This document shows positions 1 through 13,169 of a stretch of 64,000 nucleotides of DNA, in pieces. This DNA is from Epiperipatus broadwayi (lineage: Eukaryota > Onychophora > Udeonychophora > Euonychophora > Peripatidae): positions 5,098,036 through 5,162,035 of the forward strand of contig JAQFVV010006231.1 in NCBI GenBank assembly GCA_028023455.1, written 5' to 3'. The notes beneath the pieces were generated by a model. It saw only the letters and a list, made by a program, of their open reading frames with translations. It was not told the origin of the DNA and searched no databases. The position numbers were made by a program, and so were the translations under genes. How positions within the stretch are numbered: the first letter of the stretch is position 1; the number at the start of each line of letters is the position of its first letter.

Positions 1-3000
1 CATGATCACTATTTCTTATGCATGATTAACTGTTATTGAGTGGCAATACATATAGAGAGTTTTGCCTGTTTGAAGTTATTGTTAACTGTAAATTTATTAT
101 ACTTCTGTTTGTTTTTTAAAAAAGGTAATGTAATAGCATTCAATATATATAATGTCACCCATGCACTTTCCATGCAATTTTATTTTTATAGAATTTCAAT
201 TATAAAACAGTATCATTTTCACAGTTGTAAGTTTAAAAATACTTAAATGTACTACATTATTAAATTGGATACACATACATATATATACAGTTAATATTGT
301 CTATATATTCAAATAAGTTTTTTTTTTATATTTAATCATATTATTTTTCAAATTAGACCTTATTTATTATTGACTAATATTTAAATAAAATGTATGGTTT
401 TTAAATAATTAGATAGTGAATATTAATTAGTTTTGAGATTATAAATCTAATGTGTGAATATCTTAGCACCTCACTAAGGAAGCCAGTAGCAGAAACCGGT
501 ATGGGGTTGGTGATATTTTGCAAAGCTTGTTAAGAGCTTATTTGTTAGCTCTATATGTAACAATAGTTTTGAGATATATTAATTTCAATTAAATCCTAAT
601 AATGACTATTATAAGTGAGAATTATGCTTACAATTTTCTTCCAAAATAATAAATCCAATTATTAAGACTTGATGTTTATTTTGGGACTTTTTTTTTTTTT
701 AAAAAAAAAAGTAGTATGATTAAAAATAAAAAACTATATTTGAGTTATACGTATATAAGAATTTTATTATATATAATTTGATAGTATAGTGTATTTATAT
801 ATGTGAAGAAGATTATGCATAAAAATAATAAGTGCACAAGTGGATTGTTACTTATGCATATATATGAATATAATAAAACCAATGCAAAAAAAATAGTAAA
901 AAAAGAAGTGGATCATTTTAATATTATTTAAAAATTAGATTTGTGCACTTAGAGAATTTTTTCAAAAAAGGATGATCTTAAATATAATAATATGAAACAG
1001 AGTGATTGAATGAATAATCTATAATTAAAAATAAAATATAAAATAAATGTAAATAAATATCTGATATTAAAAATGAATATGAATTAAAAGAGTGAAATTT
1101 GAATATCTTATAACATTAAAAGAAAGATTTATAAAGAATTGTCATCTAGCTCTTATTATAGGTATCATTGTGTAGTGCAATTCTATGTATATAATTTAAA
1201 AGAAAGAAGAAATTATTCCTATAACTGGAAGATGGCAAAAGCTTTTCAGATTATAACATTCACAATAAATGTACTTTCTCACTTACTACTATCTCAAAAG
1301 TGAAATATAATTCGATTGGGAGCAAAAGAAGAAACAAGATTATAAGATTTATGGGAATAGATGAATATAAAATGAGTACCAAAAATAGAAAATGAAATCA
1401 ATAAGATATTTTCAACACTAAAGCATTCTCAACAGTTATGAGAACTAAATATAAATTTGTTTTAATTGTGAACAAAGCAGTTTATATAAAACGAATGGAA
1501 GAAAGACTTCTAAAAATTATAAAATGTGGGAGTAAATATGTTAATAGCTGGACTATACAGGAGATCAACATTCTACTGTGGTTACAGGCAAAGCAAAATT
1601 TATATTAAAAGAAATTCAGATCTTTTAGAAAATGGACTAGTTAAACAGTCCACAAACTTGGAAAACAGAACTGAGTTTGAAATATTCCTTGTTTACAAAG
1701 ACCTATTGTCAGCAATTAAGATGAATGTTTCCATTCACTGTATATCTATCTTGAAATCTTATGAATATATATTTGCAGACAAAGAATCTATGGAATATAT
1801 AGAGAACAGTAAATGTCATAATTATAAGTACAAAATACGATAAAGGATTTGGAAAAAAGATCTTAGAAAAAAGAAAGAGAACAATGTTATCAATGATATG
1901 CCATATGTGAAAGGTGATACTCTGATCAGGCAAATTCTTAAAAATAACTTGTTGGGTAATAGGGCAAAATATTTGTTAGACTTTCTGATGATGTTTACAA
2001 AGATATTATATAATTTATTTTAAAGAATTTAGGTTCATGAAATAAATATCAGATATATACTTCTGTTTTTATAATGCTTACTTCAAAGAATTCATGTTGT
2101 TAGAAATATTAAGATATTTAATTTTGATTTATGAAAAAATTTTGTTATTGAATTCCTTTCTTTTTTCCATGCAGCATTTCATCAACATAAGGTCATCAAT
2201 TTTCTATTTAAGTATCTTTGCAAGAAATCTAGGGAAACAAACCTTGCATGCTATGCATGTGTGTTTTATATCATCTTGTAGACAATTTTCTATAGTTTTT
2301 AGAGGGGGTGGGTGGACAAATATATAAAATGGTCTGACTTATAGTCATTTTTATTGCAATTTTTCTATAATATACATATTAAAAAAATTATATTGAAATT
2401 TATTGATGGATTTAAATATGTATAATTTTAAATATATTTCTTAACATTTTATTGAAATCAATTATCTTCATCAAAAAAATTATTTTTAATTGTAAAAAAA
2501 AATATTGAAATTATTACTATATTATTTTAAAATGTTTAAATATTAGTTTCAAAATAGGCCAAATAATAATACAAACAATATACATATTTTTGCTTTCAAT
2601 GTGTGTTACATGTGCATGTGTTTATAAATTGATCAAATTCAGATATGATCTCATTTTGGTTTTCTTCTTTATCAATATTATTATTAAAATAAATATTCAA
2701 AAAAGAAATTATATCAAAAATAATATTTTTTTTGTTAAAGAAAAAAGATCTAAATGAAATTCTATCTAAGTCATGAATCTTGTCAGATGTTTGAAATATT
2801 CCCACTTTCATAAAAGAACTTATTAATAATGACTGATATTTTTATACCCTATTTTTTTCATAATTTGATGTAAATTAATTTAAACATTAAAAATACTCTA
2901 CATTTAAAATTAACATACAAAAATACACAATTTTGGGGGTGATTTGTCTTTTATGAAAAGAGAGAGAAGTGGAGTTTGTTAATGCATTGATAGTTTAAAA

Positions 3001-4069
3001 ATATTTAAATTCTTTATTTTTTGATGATTATTATATTTTATTAGCTATGATTTTTTAAATAATATATCAGCTTTATGGAACATTTAATTTTTTATTTTAT
3101 AATGTATTATAAATTATTGTGAAAATTGTATCTTCAACAGATGCATAAAAAAGTAAAATTTGGTGTTGCTCGGAAAAAAGGAAGTTAAAAATTTATTATT
3201 TAATTCTTATTCCTATGAGGATTTCTTGGGAAATTGTATGTCTTAGAGAGATCCCGACATTTAATTCCTGGTTATTATAAGGAGATTTTGATATTAGATA
3301 AAGAAATCACTTGACTAAATGATAAAATTATAGATTTTATTTTATTTTTTCACAAAGCTCATAATAAAATTTGAAACAAATAAAATATCTCAAACTTATA
3401 TGACAATAAATCCTCAAATTCTTGAGAGCCATTTCATTGATGATTTGAACAACTTTCTATCTTCAAGTTGATTTGCTTAATAAGGGAAAATATTACTATT
3501 AAAATTTAATTAATAAGAATTTAATGAAGAAAATTTAAAATCTGTAATATTTTTGTTCTTGAAGAGAAGGAATGTGAAACATTTAGATTTTATGCCATGA
3601 ATAACAAATGCATTTAAATATATATTGAAGCTATATATATATATGCACACATATATACACTTCATGTTTGCATGTTAAAAATTACAAACAAAATTTAAAA
3701 GTGAAAGTTTTAATAAATTTTTATATATAAAAATTAAGTATCTACTATAAATGCACAGATAAATGTATGGTATAATTAATTACAAATTTTTTATTAAAAC
3801 CAAAATATTTTTCTAAAGTTTGTACAAAGAAAAAGATAATTGAGTCTAAATTTATTTTAAAAAGTAGTTTAAAAACAAAAGATGTTAAAAGAGGAAAATG
3901 GGATTCTAGGAAATGTAATTAAAATGCTTGTAACAGATTACTAGATTAAGGAGATCCATTAAACTATGAGGATAGTCTATCTTAATATATATCTGAGCAC
4001 TTATACTGTATATGTGTGTAAAGATGATAGTCTGGACCAACTGATGATTGCTGGTTTAGCATGAAATAA
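1..4069. other. AT-rich intergenic or intronic DNA, no gene recognised
   Basis: I see no convincing gene here. The stretch is rich in A and T runs, with short ATAT tracts near 270-300 and 3630-3660. The longest open frame, 1526-1843 on the plus strand (105 codons), matches no family I know and has no conserved motif. It lies in a purine-rich stretch (about 1200-2000) that could be an old retroelement, but nothing supports a specific call. Confidence 0.6.
4041..4066 (+). ncRNA. hammerhead-like core motif, copy at LTR junction
   Basis: CTGATGA is followed by a short stem (TGCT with AGCA around a GGTTT loop) and then GAAA, which fits the CUGANGA-stem II-GAAA arrangement of hammerhead ribozymes. 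The upstream context (GTCTGGACCAA) recurs at 17119-17130 and, on the other strand, at 16774-16784, so this is one member of a local repeat family. The base pair next to the core is a T-T mismatch and I did not find a convincing stem III, so this may be a relic. The copy is cut off almost at once by the LTR-like unit starting at 4070. Confidence 0.35.
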
Positions 4070-6570
4070 TGAAACAGTGAGATTCGTATTCGAATCTCAA
4101 GTTTCACCTTTTTCTGTCGTCTCTCACTGACCGGTCTATCCCACCCAAATTTAAACTTTTTGGTATCGAATTGTGTGTGTAACAATATTCAAAATGTATA
4201 AATATATGTAGAATTCAACATAAACACGCACACATTTCGATCTCAAATTAAAGGCAATAAATACGGATAAAATAATGTAATTTAGATTCCTTCTAGTTAA
4301 ATAAACTTTTGTGTAATATTAATCATTTATTTTGAATCTTATAAAGTTCGTATTTGTTGCTTAGTTTAAATTTCGTTAAATAATAATTCTAACAAAATCT
4401 GATGCAATAATTAATTAAAGTTAAAATAATTTGATTCCCTTTTGTCTTTGAAAATTTAAAAGCATCGGTCAGTGATAGATAATAAATTAATTATAGCAAA
4501 ATTCCTAGAAAAATGTAATTAACGAATGTAAAGAAAAACAAACAATAGACAGCAAATTTCTTTCTAATTAAAACCAGCAGAGCATTGATTATCCTGAGGG
4601 CAAGATTAATAAAAAAACCTAAAAATATCTCAACAGAAAAATTAAAAGATTAAGATAAGAAAAGGAGGCCATCTTAGACTTGCTAAAGATTTGGACTTGA
4701 ATTTTAGCTTTGCTCTCGAGTGGAGCGTTTAAAAATATCTTAAATAAATTAATACTACAAGGTATGACCGAGTAAGCACCGAAATTATTCTCCATCGGAA
4801 GATGGCCCACCATATGCTGAGCTTCACCTTGCCCATCGGAAAAACACCAAAATGATCTGCTGCCTAAAATAAACAAGAAAGCCGCTGCTGTTAAAAATCA
4901 ATAAAACAACATGCCCAGGACAAGAAAGAAAATTTCTAATTACGAACAATCTGCTATTAAACCAATGGAGAAAACAACTTATAAAACAGGTACCTGTGTT
5001 TATGTATTCCAAATTATAGAGTACTCTAGTAATAATAAGCTATAGCTCATCTCCTATTATTTGTATAACTTCTAAATGTAAAAAAATTGTAAATTTGTGA
5101 AACTAAAATTTAAGAATTCATGTAATCTGTAAACTTCTCGCATAATCTAGCTTACCCTCCCTCGATCACTTCTTAGGTGTGTATTTCTTAAATCTATATT
5201 TTATTAATCATTATCATTGAAATATTACCTTCTCAGAATTGTCTTAGTGTTAAAGCTAAATCCATAATCGCTCAAACAGTGAATGCGTGTCGAATTGTCA
5301 TTAATATTGCTTTTATAAATAACTTAAATTTCATATAAATCGACACGCATTCAAAGAATCAGTTATTGTAATGCAGGGTCGACTACTCCGTAATAGCTGG
5401 CATACTTGCTATAATAATTCCCTTTTTAGATATTTTTAGTATTATTAAATGTTAATGAATAATTATGTAAATTTCATTTCTTTGAGAGTCACCAATTTTC
5501 TTTCAGTCAAAGTTGATAATGTTGGGCCGAGTTTGAAATTAGTTAAATGTTACCGCAATCTTTTAGATATTATATATGTGTTACGTTTTGAAGCCCCGAT
5601 GGCTCATTCCACGCCGTGAACACTCCGGATTCTCCATGTTTGAATTAACCCCAGTCGTCCTACGCAAGCGGACATGATCAATGTTCCCGTAGGGCTTGAC
5701 GACCGTCACGCAGCCAGCTGGCAAATTGCGACACGGACCGCTTGTCCCTGGTTATGCTATTGTGACACCTTACCTCTTCGGGTCGAGGCAGAGACCAACC
5801 CGAAACCCTTATAACTTATTCACGGTCTTGCAGTTTTAGCGCTGCCATTTTACATCGCCCTTCTAAAGCGTACCACGTGTTCTTTTATATTAATTTATTA
5901 TTCTCTCCATCACTCCGCCTCGGCATTATCTTCGTCATATACTCTCAAATAAATGTTTGCCCTTAGTCGTAAAATAAAGATTTTTATTAAATAAATGTAT
6001 GTCCGCCGTTACTGATGACTCTGGCAGTGCAAAGTATAAATTCCTTACAGCACGCATTAGAAATACTCACTCGAGAACCCTGGGTAGCTGGATTACGCCT
6101 TCCTATAAATAAATGCTCCTAGTAAAGAAATGTATTTTCTATATATAATATTGCCAATTAGATATTGAAACTCTTAATTTAAAAATATGATCAATAACCT
6201 TACTAATGTTGTCTTTTATTAAAAATGTAAATAAATAATTTTAATTATACGTCTGTAGTTAAGTTTTCATTTGCTCGATGCCCATTATATATATTTCCTC
6301 GATTATATGTGTTAGTTAATATTCGGTTGATTGTTGGCCAACTCGGAAACAAAACCCATGAATCTCGTGCATCTCCCTGACTACCGTGCCTAAAGAAGTG
6401 TTTACTTATGTCGCATCAGAGGCGTTATTCCGTAGATTGTATTGTGGAACCGATAAACTATGTTCGAACTCAGTATTACCGGTGGCTTCGCTACTCGATG
6501 GTGCTGCTGTTCTGTGTGGTGGTCGAATTCTGCAATATGTTAACGAGATACACGTGTTTTGACTGTTACA
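4070..6570 (-). mobile_element. ~2.5-kb LTR-like unit, copy A (solo LTR candidate)
   Basis: This unit is the reverse complement of 45020-47523 over its full length (2501 against 2504 bp). Both copies run from TGTAAC to TTTCA in element orientation, the TG...CA ends expected of an LTR. Examples of matching blocks are 6410-6530 with 45060-45180 and 4080-4260 with 47350-47515. The flanks are ATAA (4066-4069) and ATAC (6571-6574), a three-of-four match to a target duplication. No long ORF is present; the 69-codon frame at 6408-6617 lies inside and is not conserved as a protein. A moderately GC-rich island lies at 5590-5870. With no second LTR in the same orientation nearby, a solo LTR is the simplest reading, though a non-autonomous element of another type is possible. 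Confidence 0.65.
5281..5352. other. 13-bp inverted repeat inside LTR-like unit A
   Basis: The arms GAATGCGTGTCGA (5281-5293) and TCGACACGCATTC (5340-5352) are perfect inverted complements around a 46-base AT-rich loop. The homologous site in the opposite copy (46252-46326) keeps most of the pairing, with one compensated base pair. Confidence 0.7.
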
Positions 6571-9100
6571 ATACGTATATTGGTGATTATTTATCTTTTC
6601 AGCATATATGTGTTTAGGTGTATCAGTGTTATTAGATAGAGTGGAGAGAGGTGGGTGGTGTGAAAGTCTGTGCTCATATACCCTATATTAAAATAATTTT
6701 ATTAAAAAGGCTGTTATCCCCCCCCCCCAAACTCAAAAATAAAAACTTGCAAATAGGATATTGGACAAATAAACTCGGATCTCCAAAGTAATGGAGTTAT
6801 CTCTAGCCAATAAATTATAGGATCCAAACGACAAGAGATTGATATGAATTTTACTAATAAGATAGCCCCAAATCATATAAATATTGGTGGAAATTACATT
6901 CTAAAAAAACTATGATCTTTCTATCTTTTCACTGTTATTCTGCAATTAAGATTCTATCTTGATCCTGCCAGTGAAAATCATTCTGCCATTATTATGAGGT
7001 CATAATCTGCTTCACGTCAAGCAGGCAGAGAGCAGTCACGTCAAAGAAACTCAACAACAGAAGAAACTATTGGAACATGTATCCGCTATGTATCCATCTT
7101 AAAAGAAAAAAAAGCTGATGTCTAGGGCTTCAGGAAGAACCAGCTGCCAAAACAAGACTTAAATGATATAAGTGCATCCGAAATGAATGTGAAATAGTGA
7201 TTTAAACCTTCATCCACCATAGTTATGGTTTTAAGAATAAACTCCACCAATACCTAAGGACTGAATGTGGACTATTAGAGACAAAAGAATAAGTATAAAC
7301 TTTAAACTCATATTTAGTTAATTATTGTCTCTGATTTAATGAAATATGTTAATGAATAGTTATGTAATTAATCTGTTCATGAACAAATATGGCAAGAAAT
7401 GGTAGTTCTAATTTTACACCACACTTTAGTTGGTGATAAGTATATAAAAATTATTCTATAAAGACAATTAGCTTAATCAAAAACCTCTTGCCATGCTACT
7501 AAATGTTGGCATGTTAATCAGTTATTTCCACTTTATTTAGTTAATAATAGTATGTTAAATCAGTAAAATTTTAAAGTTATAAATGGAAGGCAAGCCTGCT
7601 GCATAGACAATCTAGATTGGGGTTCTGTTAAATAGATGTCAGTTTTAGCTAACTAATCTTTAATTTGAATTATTATTATTATTGATAAAAATGTATGGCT
7701 GGTATCCATCAATTTGGTTTATGAGTTACATCTGATTCTCACATCATTTGCAACTGCTGATCCTTTACAATCATTGTCTTATTTAAACAGTACGTGCTGT
7801 AGATAATCAAATCCTACCATATTTTTCTTTCATACATGTCATAGTGATACGTATGTGACTGCCTATCACTGTATGCTATACACACAGTAGATGGTTAATT
7901 CCTACTGTAGACATATAATTATCACATGTATTTGCTTTTATATATAGATACCACTGTAATATAGATGCAGATCCCTGTAATTTACAATTATATTTTATTA
8001 CTTATTGTGTACTAATATCATGACCTGTATTTGATCACAACAGTTATAAGATCAGCCTTCATTTATAAGCTTGTATCAGTTAGTATTAGAATAGCGGTGA
8101 GGATAGTAGAGAGCAATTAGATGTCTATGCAGTAGACTGGAATCCATTCAAACAATTAACATTAATAGTATTCTATATTAATAATATCAAATAGGAATTA
8201 TTTTAAAATATGGATCATTACAACACCATACCATGTCTGTGCACAATTATAATTAAATGCATTTAATAAAATTTGGAAAGGTTTATTTACCTTAAATTAA
8301 TGTATAAATTAATTAACTAAAGTCATGCCACTATATATTTTGTGTAGTATATTTGTGAATAAATAGTGTTGTCTCATTATTTTTGGGAGTTTGTAATCTT
8401 TATTTGCAATCAATAATTTAGGTAAATAGTTAAGAGCCTCTTGTTTTCTCCCTGACATTAACGGGCTGTAAGAGAAAAAAATATTATTCAGTGACATACA
8501 GAATATGGAATGCACATGGATAGCCCTCTAGTGATTTGCATGTGGGTTATGCAATTCTGTCAATTACAATATTAATATATTTATGGGTTGTTCTAACAGT
8601 AAACTTTCTTTAAATATTTTTGGTATTTGTTGATTAGACATCCACGCCACATGATGGCGTCATTTATATGCTAAACACATAAAATTTCCAAATTTTAATT
8701 AAATATATATTTTTATATATTTAAAGAAAGATTTGCTTTTCTTTCTTTTTATGTATTTTAATTAAAATTTGTATTTTCTATTTTCTATTATAAATAGTTT
8801 TATATGTAAAATGAAAAATATGTTTTTTAAAGAGATTAAATCAGTTGCTGTAAACAAGAGCAAATTCTTATGAGAATGTAAAAATAAGCTTATTATAAAA
8901 ATAAATCTAAAAATACTTATTGTGAAATCAAAAATGATAAACAGGTTTAAATCTATATAAGAAATAGCAGATGATTACTAAATTAGTACATGATTATAAT
9001 AGATAAAGTTGCAGAAGTTAAACAATTATAGTAAGAAATAGAAAGAGAACCACCTTTGAATTAACTGCTTGCCATTTAAAGTTCTCAAAACTGTCCTAGA
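6571..9100. other. AT-rich DNA, no gene recognised
   Basis: I find no supported gene. A run of about ten C residues sits at 6719-6728. No ORF here resembles a known family. The sequence is unremarkable AT-rich DNA with scattered old repeats I cannot name. Confidence 0.55.
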
Positions 9101-9119
9101 TATTAGTATTGTGACAGTC

Positions 9120-9345
9120 AGATGATGTATGTTGGTTTAACCCAGTTCGAATACTAGGCAAAAGTACCTCGAGGCCACCCATACGCGAGATATTAAATCA
9201 AGAATACTATGACCTCTGCCCTGTTCGCCTATTCTCGAGGCTAACTACGAACCAACAACATTATCTGAGACATGCATAAATTATTTTTTTCAACCGACCC
9301 AAACTAGCATCAGGATAGAGACATGGACGGGAACACCTACGGAGC
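9120..9345. repeat. structured short island with tRNA-like B-box motif
   Basis: This stretch is less AT-rich than its surroundings. TGTTGGTTTAACCC near 9130 pairs approximately with GAACCAACAACA near 9250, and CCTCGAG (9168-9174) pairs with CTCGAGG (9234-9240). AGTTCGAATACT at about 9144 resembles a pol III B box (GGTTCRANNCC) but departs from it at several positions. A SINE fragment or a small foldback element are both possible. Confidence 0.35.
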
Positions 9346-9600
9346 TAAATAGTTAAATGTGCATAAAAGTACTATGAAAAATGTGTTTTGCATACCTGGA
9401 TCATTGGAAAAGTAAAATAAAGCATTAAAATAAAATTAGAAAACTGAAGCTTTTTAGTTATGATTTTTTTAATATTAGTAAGGTTTTTAATGGCCTCTGC
9501 TATTCCCCTAAATTAATGAAAAACTAATTAGATAATAAAAGCAGATTAAACGATATAATATTTTTGCAGTCTAAGTCTTTTCTTCCCAATTTTAATAAAA

Positions 9601-9785
9601 TTGTCAACTCAAATCTCCTCGATAAAGCACAATAAAAAAATCTTTCGCAAAGCAATTTCTAATTGCTTTGCGCTAAAAACAGACAGTTTAAAAATTATTT
9701 AAGACATATATAGCTAAATCAAATATACGTAATAAGCTAATGGCGGACACAAGAGGTGTTATCGAGGAGATCAAGTTGGCAAACA
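9601..9785. repeat. small element with inverted ends and inner hairpin
   Basis: CAACTCAAATCTCCTCGATAA (about 9605-9625) is an inverted match to TTATCGAGGAGATCAAGTTGG (about 9759-9779), allowing one to two gaps. Inside lies a near-perfect hairpin at 9646-9672: CGCAAAGCAATT, loop TCT, AATTGCTTTGCG. The size (under 200 bp) and terminal inversion suggest a MITE-like element, but I could not define a target duplication. Confidence 0.45.
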
Positions 9786-10080
9786 AAGGAAACTTACTCG
9801 TACTGAATTTAGAAACAAATGAAATTGGAAAGAGATTTTAAATGAAAAATTAACTTTTAAACTTAACCACAATGGAATACAAAATATTTATACATGTTAG
9901 TAATGAAGAATAACGAAGGAAAAAGGGTTAAATATATATAGATAGATGATCACATATATATATATTTAAGACTAGTCTAATAAAAATGGTTACATAACAA
10001 ATATTAAATAAAACAATTCAAAAATATAATTCAATTAAGCAATTAAGAAAGGTGTGAACAAAAAAGGGTAGAAAGTAAAT

Positions 10081-10910
10081 AGTTCAATGAAGGAGAGATA
10101 CGATTACCGTCCTGGTTCCTTGGTCATGTTCTGTCGATGTGCGTGGCTTGATCAGTCCATCGATAGGTATTTGCTCGGACAAGGAAAGTGGAAATACGTA
10201 GCATGCTTTCACGAAAAGTCCTACAGACACGGCACAGAGTTCAGATTACTATCGGGTGGATACTATGGCATTTTGATGATATTTAGGACCTCTGCGACAG
10301 GCAAAGCTTTGCCTAACCGCCTAGCATGGTAGAATCCATCAAATTCATATGACTTTTAGCTTGTAGCATGTTCAAACTTCTCCGTGATTTCGAAGACGAC
10401 AGTTAAATAACTTTTTTGAGCAAAATGGAAACGAGAAGCAAAATCTGGGAGGTTCAAAGCACAGGAAAAATCTGAATGAATTCTCTACAGAGAAATCTCA
10501 GCAAGAAAAAGCAAAATCTGACAAAAGCAAGCACAAGAAAAAACCTCCAGAGAAATCTGAATGAAATCTCCAAAGGGAAATCTGAATGCAATCTCCAAAA
10601 GGAAAATCTGAATGCAATCTCCAAAAGAAAAATCTGAATGCCAAGTCTTTTGTTCTCACTCCTATTTATACCTTTTTTGTAAGCTACCTTCTATTGTTTT
10701 GCGTATGATCTTAGATCTTGATAAGCCCCCCCCCCACGCTCCTTTGTTTCAAGGTAACATTTTCCAAAAATAACTTACTTTTTTATTCTAAATTTCTTTC
10801 TTTAAAGTTTCAATTTTTATTAATTAAAAAAAGAAGAGAAGGCCATCTTTAATTTTCCTTGAATGGGCTAACTAATTACAAACATACATTCTTTTAGAAA
10901 ATGTTGGCGG
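10081..10910 (-). promoter_or_regulatory. candidate LTR or promoter region with TATAAATAG element and minisatellite
   Basis: On the minus strand a TATA element (TATAAATAGG, complement of 10661-10670) is followed downstream by a purine-rich minisatellite (10440-10650). The minisatellite has several copies of a unit of about 25-30 bp containing AAATCTGAATG and AATCTCCAAAAG. Further along, the opposite strand has an 81-codon open frame (10087-10332) of unknown nature in a stretch of more balanced composition. A strong core promoter next to a repeat suggests an LTR or retroelement 5' region. I could not find clear TG...CA ends or a second copy. A run of C residues lies at about 10726-10735. Confidence 0.35.
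10440..10650. repeat. AAATCTGAATG minisatellite
   Basis: Units of about 25-30 bp are repeated in tandem. The last three (around 10555-10640) are close copies with core GAAATCTGAATGNAATCTCCAAA. The earlier ones (10440-10550) are diverged and of unequal length. The unit length is not a strict multiple of three, so a coding repeat is not implied. Confidence 0.7.
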
Positions 10911-12249
10911 GCTTATCTCAAAATAAAAATCATACGCCATATTTTAACAAGATTTTAAAAAGAAAAATATATTATTTCTTTTAATAATATAAGTATTTTA
11001 TTTCAGCAGAATTTTGCATTAACTCATATATATACGCTTGACGTATATATATGTTTGGATAATAGGTTTTATAAGTAATTTTTATTAACAGAAATTTAAT
11101 CTTGAAATGGAATTTATTTAAAATGAAATAGTTAAATGCAAATACAAATTATATAAATGTAATTAATTTTAGCTTTAATGCAAAACCCTGCTGATATTGG
11201 ACTATAAACTTAATTCAGGCCTACAATACTAATTAAGTTTATAGAAGACTGTGAAGCATGGATCGGACTTCAGATCCATTGCTTCAGTATATGCAGTTAG
11301 CACAAATATATAACAAGCTATCTCCATAAGCTGAAGCTAAATAAAAAGATTAATGAAAACATCCCAAACAAGACATTAATAACTACTTGGAATTGACCAT
11401 AAAAATTTTAATCCTATATTTAAACTGTTTTGGAAATCATTAATATTTTTATTTGGAAATCAATATTATTTTCAAACCAAGAAATAAAATTAATATTTCA
11501 AATGCATATGCAAGCAAGATTGTTGAGATGAGAAATTTTTTTATGCTAACTCAAATTTTTCAGGTAAATAATTTAAAAATGAATGATTTATTCTTCATAC
11601 AAAATTAGATAATGCAAATATTTAAAGCATAATAATTTTCAAATTATTTTAGATTTATTCCTATTAGGTTATTCATTGATAATATATATGACAATGATTT
11701 TTTTGAGTATAGATTCAAAGTCAATTTTTTGATAGAAAATAAATAAACTTTCCAAATACTTAGTTAATTATTAATTATAATATTTAAAATAAAAGCAAAT
11801 GATATTCTACACATTTAAATTAATTAATTTTATATTATAATTTCATATTTATTATATATTTATAAAAAATATTTATTAAATCTTTTATTTTGTTAAATTT
11901 AAATTTTTCTTTTCTTTTATCACTTTGATCAGAGCTCATGCATATCATCTGAGCTTTGACTGCTTTGTAAATTAATTTGGTAATGAGTGGCATAATAAAA
12001 TAAATATTTTTTTTGCATGATTAATCTAACTATTGCGATAAATACAGATATTCACACGCACACATGCATATAAATAAGAAAGTATGTTCTGTTACATTTG
12101 GCACTGTATTTTTACTGAAAGTTCTAATATGCAAAATATTTTTTTTAAAAATTAAATAATGATAGCAAAATACTAATAATGGCAATAAAACCAATTTCAA
12201 TGCACTGATCATAAAAATAAAAATAATAATATTCAATGATTATTTACTA
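10911..12249. other. AT-rich DNA, no gene recognised
   Basis: No supported gene, RNA gene or clear repeat boundary. TATATA runs occur near 11025-11050. Confidence 0.55.
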
Positions 12250-13030
12250 TGCACAGAGATAGATAATTAAAGAGAAAGGATTTCCATTTTTAATATATGC
12301 ACTGTACAGAGATCTTACAAGAGCTCAATGATGTCATGTTGAGTACTGAAGATACTCTCAAACTCAAACACAAGATAGACTTTTGAAAGGATAAGAGCAG
12401 CTGTTTATCCTTAAACTTACATTCTAATTATATAGATCAATCAAAGTGTCTTAGTTTGAGAGTGTGAAGATATTTTTTTATTCACTTTTATATCTATTAT
12501 TTTCTTTCATATACAGTATTAAAAATGAATATAAAGAAATATCTTCACACTCTCAAACTAAGATGCTTTAGATTGGTCTATATAATTAGAATGCAGGTTT
12601 AAAGATAAGACAGCCATTCTTATCTTTTTAAAAGTCTCTATCTTGTGTTTGGGTTTGAGAATGTACTCAACTTGACATCACTGAGCTATTATAAGATCTG
12701 TACAATGCATTTATAAAGATGAAAATCCTTTCTCCTTAATTATATATGATCTCTGCGCTTAGTAATATTAACTCATAATAAATTGAAAGATTTTGCAAAT
12801 GTTAACATATGAAAGAAAATAATGGATGTAAAAGTGAATAATGATATAACTTCACGCTCTCAAACTATTGGCCTACACAATTAGAATGTAGACCGCCACT
12901 CATCCTTTCAAAAGACTATCTTGTGTTTACGTTTGAGAGTGTCCTCAGTATTCAACATGAGATCGTTAAGCTATTATAAGATCTATACAGTGCATATATT
13001 AAAGGTGGAAATCCTTTCTCCTTTATTAAA
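12250..13030. repeat. three-copy foldback repeat
   Basis: A ~220-bp sequence occurs three times: forward at about 12250-12510, inverted at about 12536-12763 and inverted again at about 12805-13025. The first two form a long imperfect hairpin around a loop of roughly 60 bases. The third copy includes the loop segment as well (TGAAAGAAAATAATGGATG, complementary to sequence around 12495). All three carry a TATCTTGTGTTT core and a TCTCAAACTNAG motif. No ORF is present. The arrangement resembles a MITE or foldback element that was duplicated in place. Divergence between arms is moderate, so it is not recent. Confidence 0.75.
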
Positions 13031-13169
13031 AATAATAATAATGGTAACAAAATAATTAATAACAACTACTAATAGCAATAATGTCATTTTTAATTCTAAA
13101 AATAACTTTATTAAGCTAAAAATATATTAAATGGATAGAATGACTAGACTGCTTCAATCAAAAATCGGG

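Noticed and set aside
1526-1843. 105-codon plus-strand ORF as a gene
   Set aside because: No recognisable motif and an unremarkable length for such AT-rich DNA. A shorter opposite-strand frame overlaps it.
6408-6617. 69-codon ORF as a gene
   Set aside because: It lies inside the 2.5-kb LTR-like unit, and its counterpart in the other copy (45020-45180, complement) does not keep the frame.
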